64,000 nucleotides of DNA. It comes from Nocardia neocaledoniensis (GTDB taxonomy: Bacteria; Actinomycetota; Actinomycetes; Mycobacteriales; Mycobacteriaceae). Location: NCBI RefSeq assembly GCF_003182135.1, contig NZ_QGTL01000005.1, forward strand, positions 1-64,000, written 5' to 3'. The notes below the pieces were generated by a model. That model saw only the letters and a list, made by a program, of their open reading frames with translations, was not told the DNA's origin and searched no databases. Shown one piece after another: positions 52,166-61,081 of this stretch (its first letter is position 1; the number at the start of each line of letters is the position of its first letter). The position numbers were made by a program, and so were the translations under genes.

Positions 52166-53044
52166 ATGCTGACCAGGAGAGACTTCATGATCCGAGCGGC
52201 CGGGTCCACGGCCGCCGCCACGGTGGCCGCGGCCTATCTCGGCACCGGCCCGAGCTTCGCGGCACCTTCGGCTGATGCCGGGCTGCGGACCTTCATCGAG
52301 GGAGATCTCGTCGAGCAGGGCCGGGTCGTCGAGTGGGAACGTCGGCGTTTGTCGGTGGCGGCGGCTCGATTGCGCCGCGACTACGCCGGGGTGCTGGTCG
52401 GTGAACTCGACTCACTGCTGGCGCGTCTGGAAGTCGCCGTCGACGACATTCCTGCCGCGCGGTCGTCCCTGGCGCGGGCGCGGGTCCTGATCGGCCCGGA
52501 GGGGCTGCGTGAGTTGCTGGCCGGTGAACTCGTCGCTTCCGAGGCCGCGGCCCGTACCGGTGTCGCCGCCTCGGGCGGGCGCTGGCAGTACTCGATCACC
52601 GAGATCGCCAGTGACCGGGGGACAGCCCAGGGTTTCCTGGACTGGTTCGATCGAGCACGCAGGATCGACGATCGAGCGGTGTGGACCGACGCGTGCCCGG
52701 ACCACTACATCATCGCCACGCTGCCCGACGGCCGCCAGGAGGTCGTCGAGGTCACCGGCGGCGCGATGCTGGCCAGCCAGTTCTTCGTCGACTACACCGA
52801 CACGTCCAGGCTCATGGTTCCCGCCGACCCCGCGTTTCCGCTGGCCGTGTCCGGGGTGGCATCGCTCGCGGACGGGTTCGTCATCGGCGGTGTCTGCCAC
52901 CAGTTCCGCGACGAACCCGGCGGCGGCTTCCGCAGCCAGCTCAAGGTCGCCTTCCCCGCCGCGCTGCCCGAGCTCTACATCGCCGAACACCGCTGGCACC
53001 TGGCCTGCGAATTCGGCAACTGGATCTCGGCCTACCTGCGCTGA
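52166..53044 (+). CDS. Tat-exported uncharacterised protein, paralogue of the 50862-51662 product
   Basis: 292 aa from the ATG at 52166 (GAGGAA 8 nt upstream). The N-terminus TRRDFMIRAAGSTAAATVAA is a twin-arginine signal, cut near SFAAPS. The mature protein has a helical N-terminal half and the shared blocks CPDHYIIATLPDGRQEVVEV, TGG and HLACEFGNWI. No family is recognised. Tat export suggests folding, or cofactor binding, before secretion. A TetR gene follows 85 nt downstream on the same strand. Confidence 0.72.
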   Translation: MLTRRDFMIRAAGSTAAATVAAAYLGTGPSFAAPSADAGLRTFIEGDLVEQGRVVEWERRRLSVAAARLRRDYAGVLVGELDSLLARLEVAVDDIPAARSSLARARVLIGPEGLRELLAGELVASEAAARTGVAASGGRWQYSITEIASDRGTAQGFLDWFDRARRIDDRAVWTDACPDHYIIATLPDGRQEVVEVTGGAMLASQFFVDYTDTSRLMVPADPAFPLAVSGVASLADGFVIGGVCHQFRDEPGGGFRSQLKVAFPAALPELYIAEHRWHLACEFGNWISAYLR

Positions 53045-53129
53045 CGCCCGGCCATCGTCCCCCCGGTGCCGTGAGCACGGCTGGGGCGGAATTCGGCGCT
53101 CCCGGATCTGGTCGGGTAGAAATTGGACC

Positions 53130-53762
53130 ATGGTTCAACGCGAGAACGCCGAGGACAGCGCCTCACCCCCGGTTCCGCGCAAGCGGACCGGGGGTCGTTC
53201 AGCACGTGTGCGCCAAGCGGTGTTGACCGCCACTCTCGACCAGGTGATCGAGCACGGAATCGAAGGTCTGACCATCGGCGATATCGCTGCCCGCGCCGGG
53301 GTCGCCGAAACCACCATCTACCGGCGGTGGGGAACCCGGACCGCGCTGATCGCCGAAGCCGTCACAGAGCTCGCCGCCTCGGGCAACCCGGTGCCCGACA
53401 CCGGTGCTCTGCACACGGATTTACGCACGCTCGCCGAGCAGGTCGCTCATCTTCTCCAGCGGCCCGGCACCGTCCGGCTGGTGGGTACGGCGATCGCGCT
53501 GTCGGCTGACCCCGAGGTCGACACCGCACGCCGTCGTTTCTGGGACGAACGCTTCGAGAAGAGCTCGCAGGTGGTCATCAAAGCGATCGACCGAGGTGAG
53601 CTGCCCGAGGGCACCGACCCGCGCGAAGTACTCGAAACGCTGTCCGCGCCGCTGTATTTCCGGCTCCTGGTCGGCGACAAGCCCATCGACGACGCGTTCC
53701 TTTCCCGCTGCGTTCAGGACACACTCGCCCGACACGGCAGCCCCGGTTCACTGCCGAACTGA
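53130..53762 (+). CDS. TetR-family transcriptional regulator
   Basis: 210 aa from the ATG at 53130. HTH: LTIGDIAARAGVAETTIYRRWGTRTALIAEAV. A C-terminal TetR_C domain follows (SAPLYFRLLVGDKPIDD). It is the closest regulator to the paralogue pair and could bind the AACGCAA palindromes (inference). Confidence 0.87.
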   Translation: MVQRENAEDSASPPVPRKRTGGRSARVRQAVLTATLDQVIEHGIEGLTIGDIAARAGVAETTIYRRWGTRTALIAEAVTELAASGNPVPDTGALHTDLRTLAEQVAHLLQRPGTVRLVGTAIALSADPEVDTARRRFWDERFEKSSQVVIKAIDRGELPEGTDPREVLETLSAPLYFRLLVGDKPIDDAFLSRCVQDTLARHGSPGSLPN

Positions 53763-53799
53763 CCCCGGTGGCCCCTCGGCCGTCTCCCGCCGGCAGCAC

Positions 53800-53838
53800 C
53801 GTTCACCTCCCCGCCCCCCTTCGGCGGGGGCGTGAACG
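53800..53838. terminator. GC-rich hairpin between convergent TetR and CoA-transferase genes
   Basis: CGTTCACCTCCCCGCC and GGCGGGGGCGTGAACG pair over 16 positions with two mismatches and a 7-nt loop (53800-53838). It is a bidirectional terminator candidate. Confidence 0.65.
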
Positions 53839-53852
53839 GCGCTGTGGCGGGC

Positions 53853-54497
53853 TCAGCTGAGGGCCAGGGCGACCGTGAAGTCGGCGCCTGTGGCCTCGCG
53901 TACCTCGGCGACGGTGACATCGGGGGCGGTTTCGAGAAGTGCCAGGCCGGTCGAACCGACGTCGAAGACGGCCATGTCGGTGATGATGCGGTGCACACAG
54001 CTCGCTCCGGTCAGCGGCAGGCTGCACCGCTCGACGATCTTGGGTTCGCCGTTGCGTGAACGATGTTCCATCATCACGATGACGCGTTTCGCGCCGTGGA
54101 CCAGGTCCATCGCCCCGCCCATGCCCTTGACCATTTTTCCCGGGATCATCCAGTTCGCCAGGTCCCCGCGAGCGCTGACCTGCATCGCGCCGAGCACAGC
54201 GACATCGACGCAGCCACCGCGGATCATGCCGAACGAGTGGGCGGAGTCGAAGTAGGAGGCGCCGGGCATGACGGTGATCGTCTCCTTGCCCGCGTTGATC
54301 AGTTCGGGATCGACTTCGTCCTCGGTGGGATAGGGGCCGACTCCCAAAACGCCGTTCTCCGAATGGAGCACGACGCTCACGCCCTCGGACAGGTGGTTCG
54401 GGACGAGGGTCGGCATGCCGATGCCGAGGTTGACGTATTGACCGTCGCGCAGTTCGGTGGCGACACGTGCGGCCAGTTCGTGGCGGGTGCGGCTCAT
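53853..54497 (-). CDS. pcaJ: 3-oxoadipate CoA-transferase, beta subunit
   Basis: 214 aa. [15 protein letters not shown] and the catalytic glutamate motif [10 protein letters not shown] identify subunit B of type I CoA-transferases; [15 protein letters not shown] and [20 protein letters not shown] are family blocks. With the alpha subunit it moves CoA from succinyl-CoA to 3-oxoadipate. The gene context (thiolase, hydroxyquinol dioxygenase, maleylacetate reductase) favours the 3-oxoadipate role over acetoacetate transfer. Its start overlaps the alpha-subunit stop by 4 nt. Confidence 0.85.
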   Translation of the reverse strand: MSRTRHELAARVATELRDGQYVNLGIGMPTLVPNHLSEGVSVVLHSENGVLGVGPYPTEDEVDPELINAGKETITVMPGASYFDSAHSFGMIRGGCVDVAVLGAMQVSARGDLANWMIPGKMVKGMGGAMDLVHGAKRVIVMMEHRSRNGEPKIVERCSLPLTGASCVHRIITDMAVFDVGSTGLALLETAPDVTVAEVREATGADFTVALALS

Positions 54498-55240
54498 GCC
54501 CGGACCGTCCTGTTCTCGATGCCTACCTCGACTCTGCCGACGTGCACGACCCGCTGGACGTGGATGCCCGGGGTGTGGATCTCGTCAGGGTCGAGTTCGC
54601 CCGGTTCGACCAATTCCTCGACCTGGGCGATGGTCACGCGGCCAGCCGCGGCGGCGGGTGGGTTGAAGTTGCGGGCGCTGCGCCGGTAGACGAGGTTGCC
54701 GTGCCGGTCACCCTTCCAGGCGTGGACCAACGCGAAGTCGGTGACGATCGCCTGCTCGAGTACGTAGGTCATCCCGTCGAAGACCCGGGTCTCCTTGGCG
54801 GGGCTGGCGAGTGCGATCCCGCCTGCGCCGTCGTAGCGCAGCGGAAGCCCGCCCTCGGCGACCTGGGTGCCGACGCCTGCCGGGGTGTAGAAGGCGGGAA
54901 TGCCCGCCCCACCGGCGCGCATGCGCTCGGCCAGCGTTCCCTGCGGGGTGAGCTCGACCTCGAGTTCGCCGGCCAGGAACTGGCGGGCGAACTCGGCGTT
55001 GGACCCCACATAGGAGCTGGTCGTGCGGCGGATCCGGTGCGCGTCGAGCAGCACGCCGAGGCCGGAACCGGAGGTGCCGCAGTTGTTGCTGACCACTTCC
55101 AGATCGGTGGCGCCCTGGGCGAGCACGGCGTCGATGAGCACCTGAGGCACTCCGACGAGCCCGAACCCGCCGACCGCGAGCGAGGCGCCGTCGGGGATAT
55201 CGGCGACGGCCGCGGTTGCCGTCGCAATGACTTTGTCCAT
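54494..55240 (-). CDS. pcaI: 3-oxoadipate CoA-transferase, alpha subunit
   Basis: 248 aa from the ATG at 55240; the longer frame to 55429 lies over the IclR promoter and has no homology. [20 protein letters not shown] and the [19 protein letters not shown] block are diagnostic of subunit A. It is co-translated with subunit B. It is divergent from the IclR regulator, with a palindromic operator in between. Confidence 0.86.
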   Translation of the reverse strand: MDKVIATATAAVADIPDGASLAVGGFGLVGVPQVLIDAVLAQGATDLEVVSNNCGTSGSGLGVLLDAHRIRRTTSSYVGSNAEFARQFLAGELEVELTPQGTLAERMRAGGAGIPAFYTPAGVGTQVAEGGLPLRYDGAGGIALASPAKETRVFDGMTYVLEQAIVTDFALVHAWKGDRHGNLVYRRSARNFNPPAAAAGRVTIAQVEELVEPGELDPDEIHTPGIHVQRVVHVGRVEVGIENRTVRA

Positions 55241-55282
55241 CACCGCACCGATACTAGACGAAACGTTCGCAATGAGTACACT

Positions 55283-55299
55283 TGTTCGCAGAACGAACA
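55283..55299. promoter_or_regulatory. IclR/PcaR-type operator
   Basis: TGTTCGCAGAACGAACA is a perfect 6-bp inverted repeat with a 5-nt centre, and a further half-site GTTCGC lies just left (55265-55270). It sits between the CoA-transferase and IclR genes. Confidence 0.65.
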
Positions 55300-55452
55300 T
55301 CGAGGTGTGGTTGAGGGTGCGCGGTCGCTCCGGCATCGCGCCAGATCGCAGCGCAGAGCTTGTGCGCCGTACCCTCAGGCCCGACCGGCGGTGGAGATCC
55401 TGCCGCGGGGGCGGATGCCGTCGGTCCACTGGGAGAAGGAGGTGCGCCAGCC

Positions 55453-56232
55453 ATGGCCGAACCGTCGCTGGAGTACGTGCAGTCCCTCGGACGCGGGCTG
55501 GCCGTCATCCGATCGTTCGATGCCGAGCATCCTCGGCGCACCCTCAGCGAAGTCGCGGCCGCGACCGAGCTGACCCGCGCGACCGCCCGCCGATTCCTGC
55601 TCACCTTGGTCGAACTCGGCTACGTGCGCACCGACGGTGGCCAGTTCTGGCTCACTCCAAAGGTTCTCGAGTTGGGCTACAGCTTCCTGTCCAGCCTCGG
55701 TCTGCCCGAACTCGCGGGCCCGCATCTCGAGGCACTGGCCGGGAGGGTCCACGAGTCCACGTCGGTGTCGATCCTGGACGGCACCGACATCGTCTATGTC
55801 GCCCGTGTCCCGGTCAGCCGGATCATGACAGTCTCGATCGACATCGGCACCCGTTTCCCTGCCTTCGCCACGTCGATGGGCCGGGTCCTGCTCGCCGCCC
55901 TCGATCCCGAGGCGCTGGACCGCTATCTGGGCGAGGCAGACCTCACTCCGATCACACCCAGCACCGTCGCGTCCGCGGCGCAGCTGCGCGCCGAGCTGGA
56001 ACGCGTACGCACCCAAGGGTTCTGCGTCGTCGACCAGGAACTCGAACAGGGCCTGCGATCGATGGCCGCACCGATCCGCGACCGGCACGGCGCGGTCGTG
56101 GCCGCGGTCAACATCTCCACCCACGCCGCCCGCTACACCGCGAGCGAGGTTCACGACGTTCTGATCCCCGCCCTGCTCGAGACCAGCGCCGCGATCGAGC
56201 ACGACCTGACCCAGATACGTTCCCACACCTGA
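55453..56232 (+). CDS. IclR-family regulator (PcaR/PcaU-like)
   Basis: 259 aa from the ATG at 55453 (AGGAGGT upstream). The winged helix is RTLSEVAAATELTRATARRF followed by LLTLVELGYV, and the IclR effector domain contains DIVYVARVPVSRIMTVSIDI and GTRFPAFATSMGRVLLA. This PcaR-like branch controls 3-oxoadipate pathway genes with protocatechuate-type effectors. It lies 16 nt upstream of the thiolase and is divergent from the CoA-transferase genes, so it probably controls both. Confidence 0.9.
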   Translation: MAEPSLEYVQSLGRGLAVIRSFDAEHPRRTLSEVAAATELTRATARRFLLTLVELGYVRTDGGQFWLTPKVLELGYSFLSSLGLPELAGPHLEALAGRVHESTSVSILDGTDIVYVARVPVSRIMTVSIDIGTRFPAFATSMGRVLLAALDPEALDRYLGEADLTPITPSTVASAAQLRAELERVRTQGFCVVDQELEQGLRSMAAPIRDRHGAVVAAVNISTHAARYTASEVHDVLIPALLETSAAIEHDLTQIRSHT

Positions 56233-56248
56233 TCCCCAAGGAAGCTCC

Positions 56249-57457
56249 ATGCCCGAAGCTGTCATCTGCCACCCCCTGCGGACCCCGGTCGGCCGCTTCG
56301 GCGGCGTCTTCAAAGACCTCACCGCGCACGATCTCGCCACGACCGTGATCACCGAACTGGTGACACGCACCGGACTGGCCGCCGAACACATCGACGACGT
56401 CATCCTGGGGCAGGCATCACCCAGCGCCGAGGCTCCGGCCATCGGGCGCATCGCCGCACTCGACGCGGGACTGGGCGTCGGAGTTCCCGGCCTCCAGGTC
56501 GACCGGCGGTGCGGATCGGGACTGCAGGCCGTCCTGCAAGCGTGCATGCAGGTGCAGACCGGTGGGAGCGATCTCGTGCTGGCCGGGGGAGTGGAGTCGA
56601 TGAGCCGCACCGAGTTCTACACCGACAGCATTCGGTGGGGCGTGCGCGGCGACGGTCCGGTCCTGCACGATCGCCTGGCCCGGGCGCGGGTCACCGCCGG
56701 AGGCAAGAACTTTCCCGTCCCGGGCGGCATGATCGAGACCGCGGAGAATCTGCGCGCGCAGTTCCGTATCACCCGCACCGATCAGGACGCACTCGCCGTG
56801 CAGTCGCACCGGCGCGCGGTCGCCGCGCAGTGTGAGGGACGCTTCGACGCCGAAATCGTGCCCGTGACAGTGACGCAGCGGCACAAGGATCCCATACAGG
56901 TGACTCTCGACGAACATCCTCGCGCTGACACCGACATCCACACCCTGGGCCGCCTGCGCCCGATCCGTGCGACAGCCGATCCGGACTCGACGGTCACCGC
57001 GGGCAACTCCAGCGGCCAGAACGACGGCGCGGCGGTGTGCGTGGTGACCACACCCCAACGGGCCGCCGAGCTCGGCCTGCAGCCGATGGCGCGCCTCGCA
57101 TCCTGGGCCGTTGCCGGCGTAGAGCCCGCCAGGATGGGCATCGGACCGGTCCCAGCGACCGACAAGGCGCTCGCGCGATTGGGCCTCACACTCGACGACA
57201 TGGACGTCATCGAACTCAACGAGGCCTTCGCCGCCCAGACGCTGGCCGTGCTGCGGTCCTGGAAGGTCGACCCCGACGATCCGCGCCTCAATCCGAACGG
57301 GTCCGGCATCTCCCTCGGCCATCCGGTGGGTGCCACCGGCGCCCGCATCCTGGCGACCCTGCTGCACGAAATGACGCGCCGAGGCGGTCGCTACGGACTC
57401 GAAACGATGTGCATCGGCGGCGGACAAGGCTTGGCGGCTGTCTTCGAACGGGTCTGA
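56249..57457 (+). CDS. pcaF: 3-oxoadipyl-CoA thiolase
   Basis: 402 aa. Catalytic Cys88 in VDRRCGSGLQAVLQA, with ELNEAFAAQ, GISLGHPVGATGAR (His) and MCIGGGQGLA (second Cys). It splits 3-oxoadipyl-CoA to succinyl-CoA and acetyl-CoA. The general acetyl-CoA acetyltransferase activity cannot be excluded from sequence; the neighbourhood supports the 3-oxoadipate role. Confidence 0.85.
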   Translation: MPEAVICHPLRTPVGRFGGVFKDLTAHDLATTVITELVTRTGLAAEHIDDVILGQASPSAEAPAIGRIAALDAGLGVGVPGLQVDRRCGSGLQAVLQACMQVQTGGSDLVLAGGVESMSRTEFYTDSIRWGVRGDGPVLHDRLARARVTAGGKNFPVPGGMIETAENLRAQFRITRTDQDALAVQSHRRAVAAQCEGRFDAEIVPVTVTQRHKDPIQVTLDEHPRADTDIHTLGRLRPIRATADPDSTVTAGNSSGQNDGAAVCVVTTPQRAAELGLQPMARLASWAVAGVEPARMGIGPVPATDKALARLGLTLDDMDVIELNEAFAAQTLAVLRSWKVDPDDPRLNPNGSGISLGHPVGATGARILATLLHEMTRRGGRYGLETMCIGGGQGLAAVFERV

Positions 57458-57472
57458 CCTTTCGGTCAAAGC

Positions 57473-57502
57473 CCTGGCCCTGTCCACTGCGGCAGGGCCA
57501 GG
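57473..57502. terminator. Hairpin terminator between thiolase and XRE-cupin gene
   Basis: CCTGGCCCTG (57473-57482) pairs perfectly with 57493-57502 over a 10-nt loop, between convergent genes. Confidence 0.65.
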
Positions 57503-57582
57503 ACGCGGGCGCCGCACAGCGCTCCTGGACGCCGTGTACGTGGGTGCTCGACTCTGCCCCTACGCGCTTTCCGCCGAATGAG

Positions 57583-58314
57583 CTAGGCCCCGCGATTGCC
57601 CGGCGAGGACCGCGCGGTGGCAGCGCCGAGGAGATCGAGTGCATCGACGGCGCTGTTCACCCGAGGTGACCTCCCCGGGGTCGGCTCTCCGAGTTGGGCG
57701 GCGACCCATTCCCGGCTCGGGCCGGACTCGTGGCGTCCGGAGACGAACCACACCCCGCGTGCGGGCTGGTCGGCCTGGTTGACATAGATGTGCGGGCGGG
57801 TGGAGTCGAACCAGAGCGAGTCACCCGCACTGATCGTGTACTTGTCGAACCCGAGCAACAGCGTGAGTTCCCCGGAGAACAAGTAGGCGTACTCGGTCCC
57901 GGAGTGGCGCATGGGCATCCGGTCGATCGAACTCGCCGCACCGGGTTCGTAGGTGACCAGGAGCGCGTCGACGTCGGAGCCCGGCCCGACCGCGAGCTTT
58001 TCCCAGCGGACGCCGTTGGCCATCTCGATCACGGGATTGTCCGTGCCACGCTGAACAACCTGCCTGCCGGTGCCGCCGGGCGAATCGGCGGCCGGTTGCA
58101 TCGTGCGCCGGTGCGGGATCCCCAGCAGGTCGTCGAGGGAGATCTCCAGGTGATGGACCAGGGCGTAGAGGGTGCTCACCGAGGGCTGGGACTTGTTGTT
58201 CTCGATCTGGGAGAGCTGGCTGGCCGAGATCCCGACCGCCGCGGCGACGGCTCGCAAGCTCGCTCCGCGATCCAGGCGCGCCTGTTTCAGTGCCGGCCCG
58301 ATTCTGTCCTGCAT
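57583..58314 (-). CDS. XRE-family regulator with C-terminal cupin
   Basis: 243 aa. HTH: IGPALKQARLDRGASLRAVA, AAVGISASQLSQIENNKSQP, SVSTLYALVHHL. The cupin domain (about 120-200) has HSGTEYAYLFSGELTLLLG and SAGDSLWFDSTRPH. XRE-cupin proteins sense small metabolites and regulate adjacent catabolic operons. It is divergent from the hydroxyquinol operon, with operator-like repeats in the 396-nt gap. Confidence 0.88.
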   Translation of the reverse strand: MQDRIGPALKQARLDRGASLRAVAAAVGISASQLSQIENNKSQPSVSTLYALVHHLEISLDDLLGIPHRRTMQPAADSPGGTGRQVVQRGTDNPVIEMANGVRWEKLAVGPGSDVDALLVTYEPGAASSIDRMPMRHSGTEYAYLFSGELTLLLGFDKYTISAGDSLWFDSTRPHIYVNQADQPARGVWFVSGRHESGPSREWVAAQLGEPTPGRSPRVNSAVDALDLLGAATARSSPGNRGA

Positions 58315-58348
58315 CAGCGCACCCCTGTCTGTCTATTCATCAACTATC

Positions 58349-58369
58349 AGTGAACATTAGCGTTTCACT
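58349..58369. promoter_or_regulatory. Inverted repeat in the XRE-cupin/hydroxyquinol promoter region
   Basis: AGTGAA-N9-TTCACT at 58349-58369, with a further TGAAC half-site nearby. The 396-nt gap (58315-58710) also has an AT-rich segment around 58530-58560 that may carry the rightward promoter. No gene is seen in the gap. Confidence 0.5.
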
Positions 58370-58710
58370 AACAATGAACATACCCGCTCGGCCGCGAGTG
58401 GGCGCTCGGCGGCGGTCCGGGGTAGCCCTTTGGGGCGCAAAGTCGTGGCAGGGCTGCCCGCATCGTGCGCGCTACTGAGTGTCGGGACTTCACTGCATAG
58501 AACGCCTCAGTGGAACGTGGTTGACATCACTGAAGATATGTTTAATGATACTGAACACATCCGGTGGTGGTTCTCGCCCCGTTCCCGTCATCGACGACGA
58601 AGGAGTCTCGTGTCTTCCCCGCATGAACACACCCCCGCGATCCGGCGGCCGCGGCCTCTCCCCGCCTCGATCGACATTGCTCGTGCCGGTTCCGCGGAGC
58701 GGGGCCCGAC

Positions 58711-59583
58711 ATGTTGATCGGATTTGCCGGCCTGGGCCGGATGGGTAAGCCCATGGCCACACATTTGGTCGCTGCCGGGCACACCGTGCTCGCCTACGAC
58801 CCGGTCGCCCAGCAACTGCCCGCGTCGCTGCGTCCAGCCGACACCGCCGACGCGCTGGCCGCCACGGAGATCTCGATCAGCATGCTGCCCGACGGTGCGG
58901 CGACCCGTGCGCTGGTCATCGAGGCGTTGTCCGGTGTCGCGCCCGGCCACCTGCACATCGTCATGGGAACGGTCGGTCCCACGGTCGTCCGCGAGCTGGC
59001 GGCGCTGTCGTGGATCGAGGTCGTGGACGCGCCCGTCTCGGGCAGCGTGTCGATGGCCGAGGCCGCCACGATCACCACGATGGTCGGCGCCACCGCCGCA
59101 CAGTTCGACAGGGTCCAGCCGGTGCTGGCGGCGATGACGGCCAAGCAGTTCCACGCGGGTCCGGCCGGTGCCGGTTCGACGGCCAAATTGGCGGTCAACG
59201 CGGTGCTCGCCGGTCTGAGTCAGGCTGTGGCAGAAGGTGTTCTGCTTGCCGAAGCCGGCGGACTGGACCCCGCCGTCTTCTACGGCATCCTCACCAACAG
59301 CGCCGCCGGGGCGCCGTATGTGGGCTACAAGCAACAGGCCTACCTCGCACCGGAGACCACTCCCGTCGCGGCGCCGGTATCGCTGATCCGCAAGGACCTC
59401 GGCCTGGCACTGGATCTGGCGCGCCGCCATCAGCTGTTCTTGCCCGGCGCCGAAGCGGCGTACGGGGTGCTCGACGAGGCGGTGACGGGCGGGCTGGCCG
59501 AGGCCGACATGGCCCAGGTTCTCACCGCCCTGCGCCGCAGCAACGCCCCCGCCTTCTCCGAAACCATCTCTCCCGCAACATAG
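58711..59583 (+). CDS. NAD(P)-dependent 3-hydroxyisobutyrate dehydrogenase-like oxidoreductase
   Basis: 290 aa. MLIGFAGLGRMGKPMATHLV is the beta-hydroxyacid dehydrogenase Rossmann motif. DAPVSGSVSMAEAATITTMV is the signature after it, and the catalytic lysine is in GAGSTAKLAVNAVLAGLSQA. It is the first gene of the hydroxyquinol operon. Its substrate in the pathway is not clear; it may act on a sugar acid or aromatic precursor. Confidence 0.82.
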   Translation: MLIGFAGLGRMGKPMATHLVAAGHTVLAYDPVAQQLPASLRPADTADALAATEISISMLPDGAATRALVIEALSGVAPGHLHIVMGTVGPTVVRELAALSWIEVVDAPVSGSVSMAEAATITTMVGATAAQFDRVQPVLAAMTAKQFHAGPAGAGSTAKLAVNAVLAGLSQAVAEGVLLAEAGGLDPAVFYGILTNSAAGAPYVGYKQQAYLAPETTPVAAPVSLIRKDLGLALDLARRHQLFLPGAEAAYGVLDEAVTGGLAEADMAQVLTALRRSNAPAFSETISPAT

Positions 59584-59597
59584 ACAGGAGTTCGCTC

Positions 59598-59999
59598 ATG
59601 ACCGGCGACACCCTCGCCATCGAGACCGAAGCGACCATCCGCGCCCTCGAGGACGCCCGCTACGCGGCCGTGCTGGCCGGTGACGTCGCCGCCTTCGCCG
59701 CCCTGGCCCATCCCGAGTTGGTCTACACCCACTCCAACGCGGCGGTCGACACTCTCGACAGCTACCTGGACAAGCTGCGCAGCGGCTTCTACGTCTATCA
59801 CCGCATCGACCACCCCGTGGACCGGATCGTGATCGCAGGCGACACCGCGGTGGTCGCCGGACAGATGCACGCCGACATCACCGCCGGCGGGACCCGCAAA
59901 CAGCTCGGCAACCGCGCCCAAGCGGTCTGGGTGCGCCGCGACGAACAGTGGCTGCTCCTGGCCTACAGCCCGACTGTGATCCCCGAGGAGAACCGATGA
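59598..59999 (+). CDS. NTF2-like (DUF4440/SnoaL-type) protein
   Basis: 133 aa. ATIRALEDARYAAVLAGDVA, AFAALAHPELVYTHSNA and VWVRRDEQWLLLAYSPT fit the cone-shaped NTF2-like fold. Members include ketosteroid isomerase-like enzymes and ligand-binding proteins. The ATG at 59598 follows AGGAG. It overlaps the maleylacetate reductase by 4 nt. Function unknown, tied to aromatic catabolism by operon. Confidence 0.78.
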   Translation: MTGDTLAIETEATIRALEDARYAAVLAGDVAAFAALAHPELVYTHSNAAVDTLDSYLDKLRSGFYVYHRIDHPVDRIVIAGDTAVVAGQMHADITAGGTRKQLGNRAQAVWVRRDEQWLLLAYSPTVIPEENR

Positions 60000-61081
60000 C
60001 CACCTTCACCTACGACGGTCTGCCCGGCCGCATCGTCTTCGGCGCGGGTGCGACCCGCACCCGGCTGCCCGGGGAACTGGATCTGCTGGACGCCCAGCGC
60101 ATCCTGCTCATCGCCACCGACACCGAGGGCGCCCTCGCGACCGCGCTGTGCGCGCCGTTCGCCGACCGTGTCGCGGCCACCTTCTCCCAGGTGCGCCCGC
60201 ACGTCCCGGTCGAGGTCGCCGAGCTGGCCCGCAAGGCCGCCACCGAGGCCGAGGCGGATCTGGTGCTGTCGGTGGGCGGCGGATCGACCACCGGCACCGC
60301 CAAAGCCGTCGCGCTGACCACCGGATTGCCCCTCGTCGCGGTGCCGACGACCTACGCCGGATCCGAGGTGACCCCGGTCTGGGGGATGACCGACCGCGGC
60401 CGCAAGACCACCGGCACCGACCGGCGGGTCCTGCCCAAGACCGTCGTCTACGACCCCGACCTGACCGCGTCGCTGCCGGTCGAGCTCGCGGTCGCCAGCG
60501 CCCTCAACGCCGTCGCCCACTGCGTGGAAGCCTTCTGGGCGCCCCGGCGCAGCCCGGTATCGAGCGCGGTCGCCGAGGACGGCATCCGTCACCTCGTCGC
60601 CGGCCTGCAGGCCATCGAGGCCTCCGCGACCGACGCGGCCGACGCGGCCGCCCGCAGTGATCTGTTGCTGGGTGCCTACCTGGCCGGATCGGCCTTCGCC
60701 GGTGCCGGATCGGGCCTGCACCACAAGATCTGCCACGTCCTGGGCGGCGCCTTCGACCTGCCCCACGCCCAGACCCACGCGATCGTGCTGCCGTACGTGC
60801 TGGCCTACAACGCGCCCCACGCTCGCGAGGCGACCGACCGCATCGCGCGGGCACTCGGGCGCACCGACATTGTCACCGCCCTGCGCGAACTGGGCACCGG
60901 GCTCGGTGTGCCCGCTGGTCTGGGCGAGCTCGGTATGACCGAAGCCGACATCGACACCGTCGTCGACGACATCACCGCGATCGCCCCCGCCGACAACCCG
61001 ACCCCGGTCACCGGCGACGGCGTGCGGGCTCTCCTGCGGGCCGCCTGGGCGGGGTCCGACCTCGGGGAGACCGCAAGATGA
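59996..61081 (+). CDS. Maleylacetate reductase
   Basis: 361 aa from the ATG at 59996. Iron-alcohol-dehydrogenase-like fold: SVGGGSTTGTAKAVALTTGL, VPTTYAGSEVTPVWGMTD, HHKICHVLGGAFDLPHAQTH. It reduces maleylacetate to 3-oxoadipate with NAD(P)H, which links the dioxygenase product to the CoA-transferase and thiolase encoded at 53.8-57.5 kb. It overlaps the dioxygenase start by 4 nt. Confidence 0.92.
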   Translation: MTTFTYDGLPGRIVFGAGATRTRLPGELDLLDAQRILLIATDTEGALATALCAPFADRVAATFSQVRPHVPVEVAELARKAATEAEADLVLSVGGGSTTGTAKAVALTTGLPLVAVPTTYAGSEVTPVWGMTDRGRKTTGTDRRVLPKTVVYDPDLTASLPVELAVASALNAVAHCVEAFWAPRRSPVSSAVAEDGIRHLVAGLQAIEASATDAADAAARSDLLLGAYLAGSAFAGAGSGLHHKICHVLGGAFDLPHAQTHAIVLPYVLAYNAPHAREATDRIARALGRTDIVTALRELGTGLGVPAGLGELGMTEADIDTVVDDITAIAPADNPTPVTGDGVRALLRAAWAGSDLGETAR

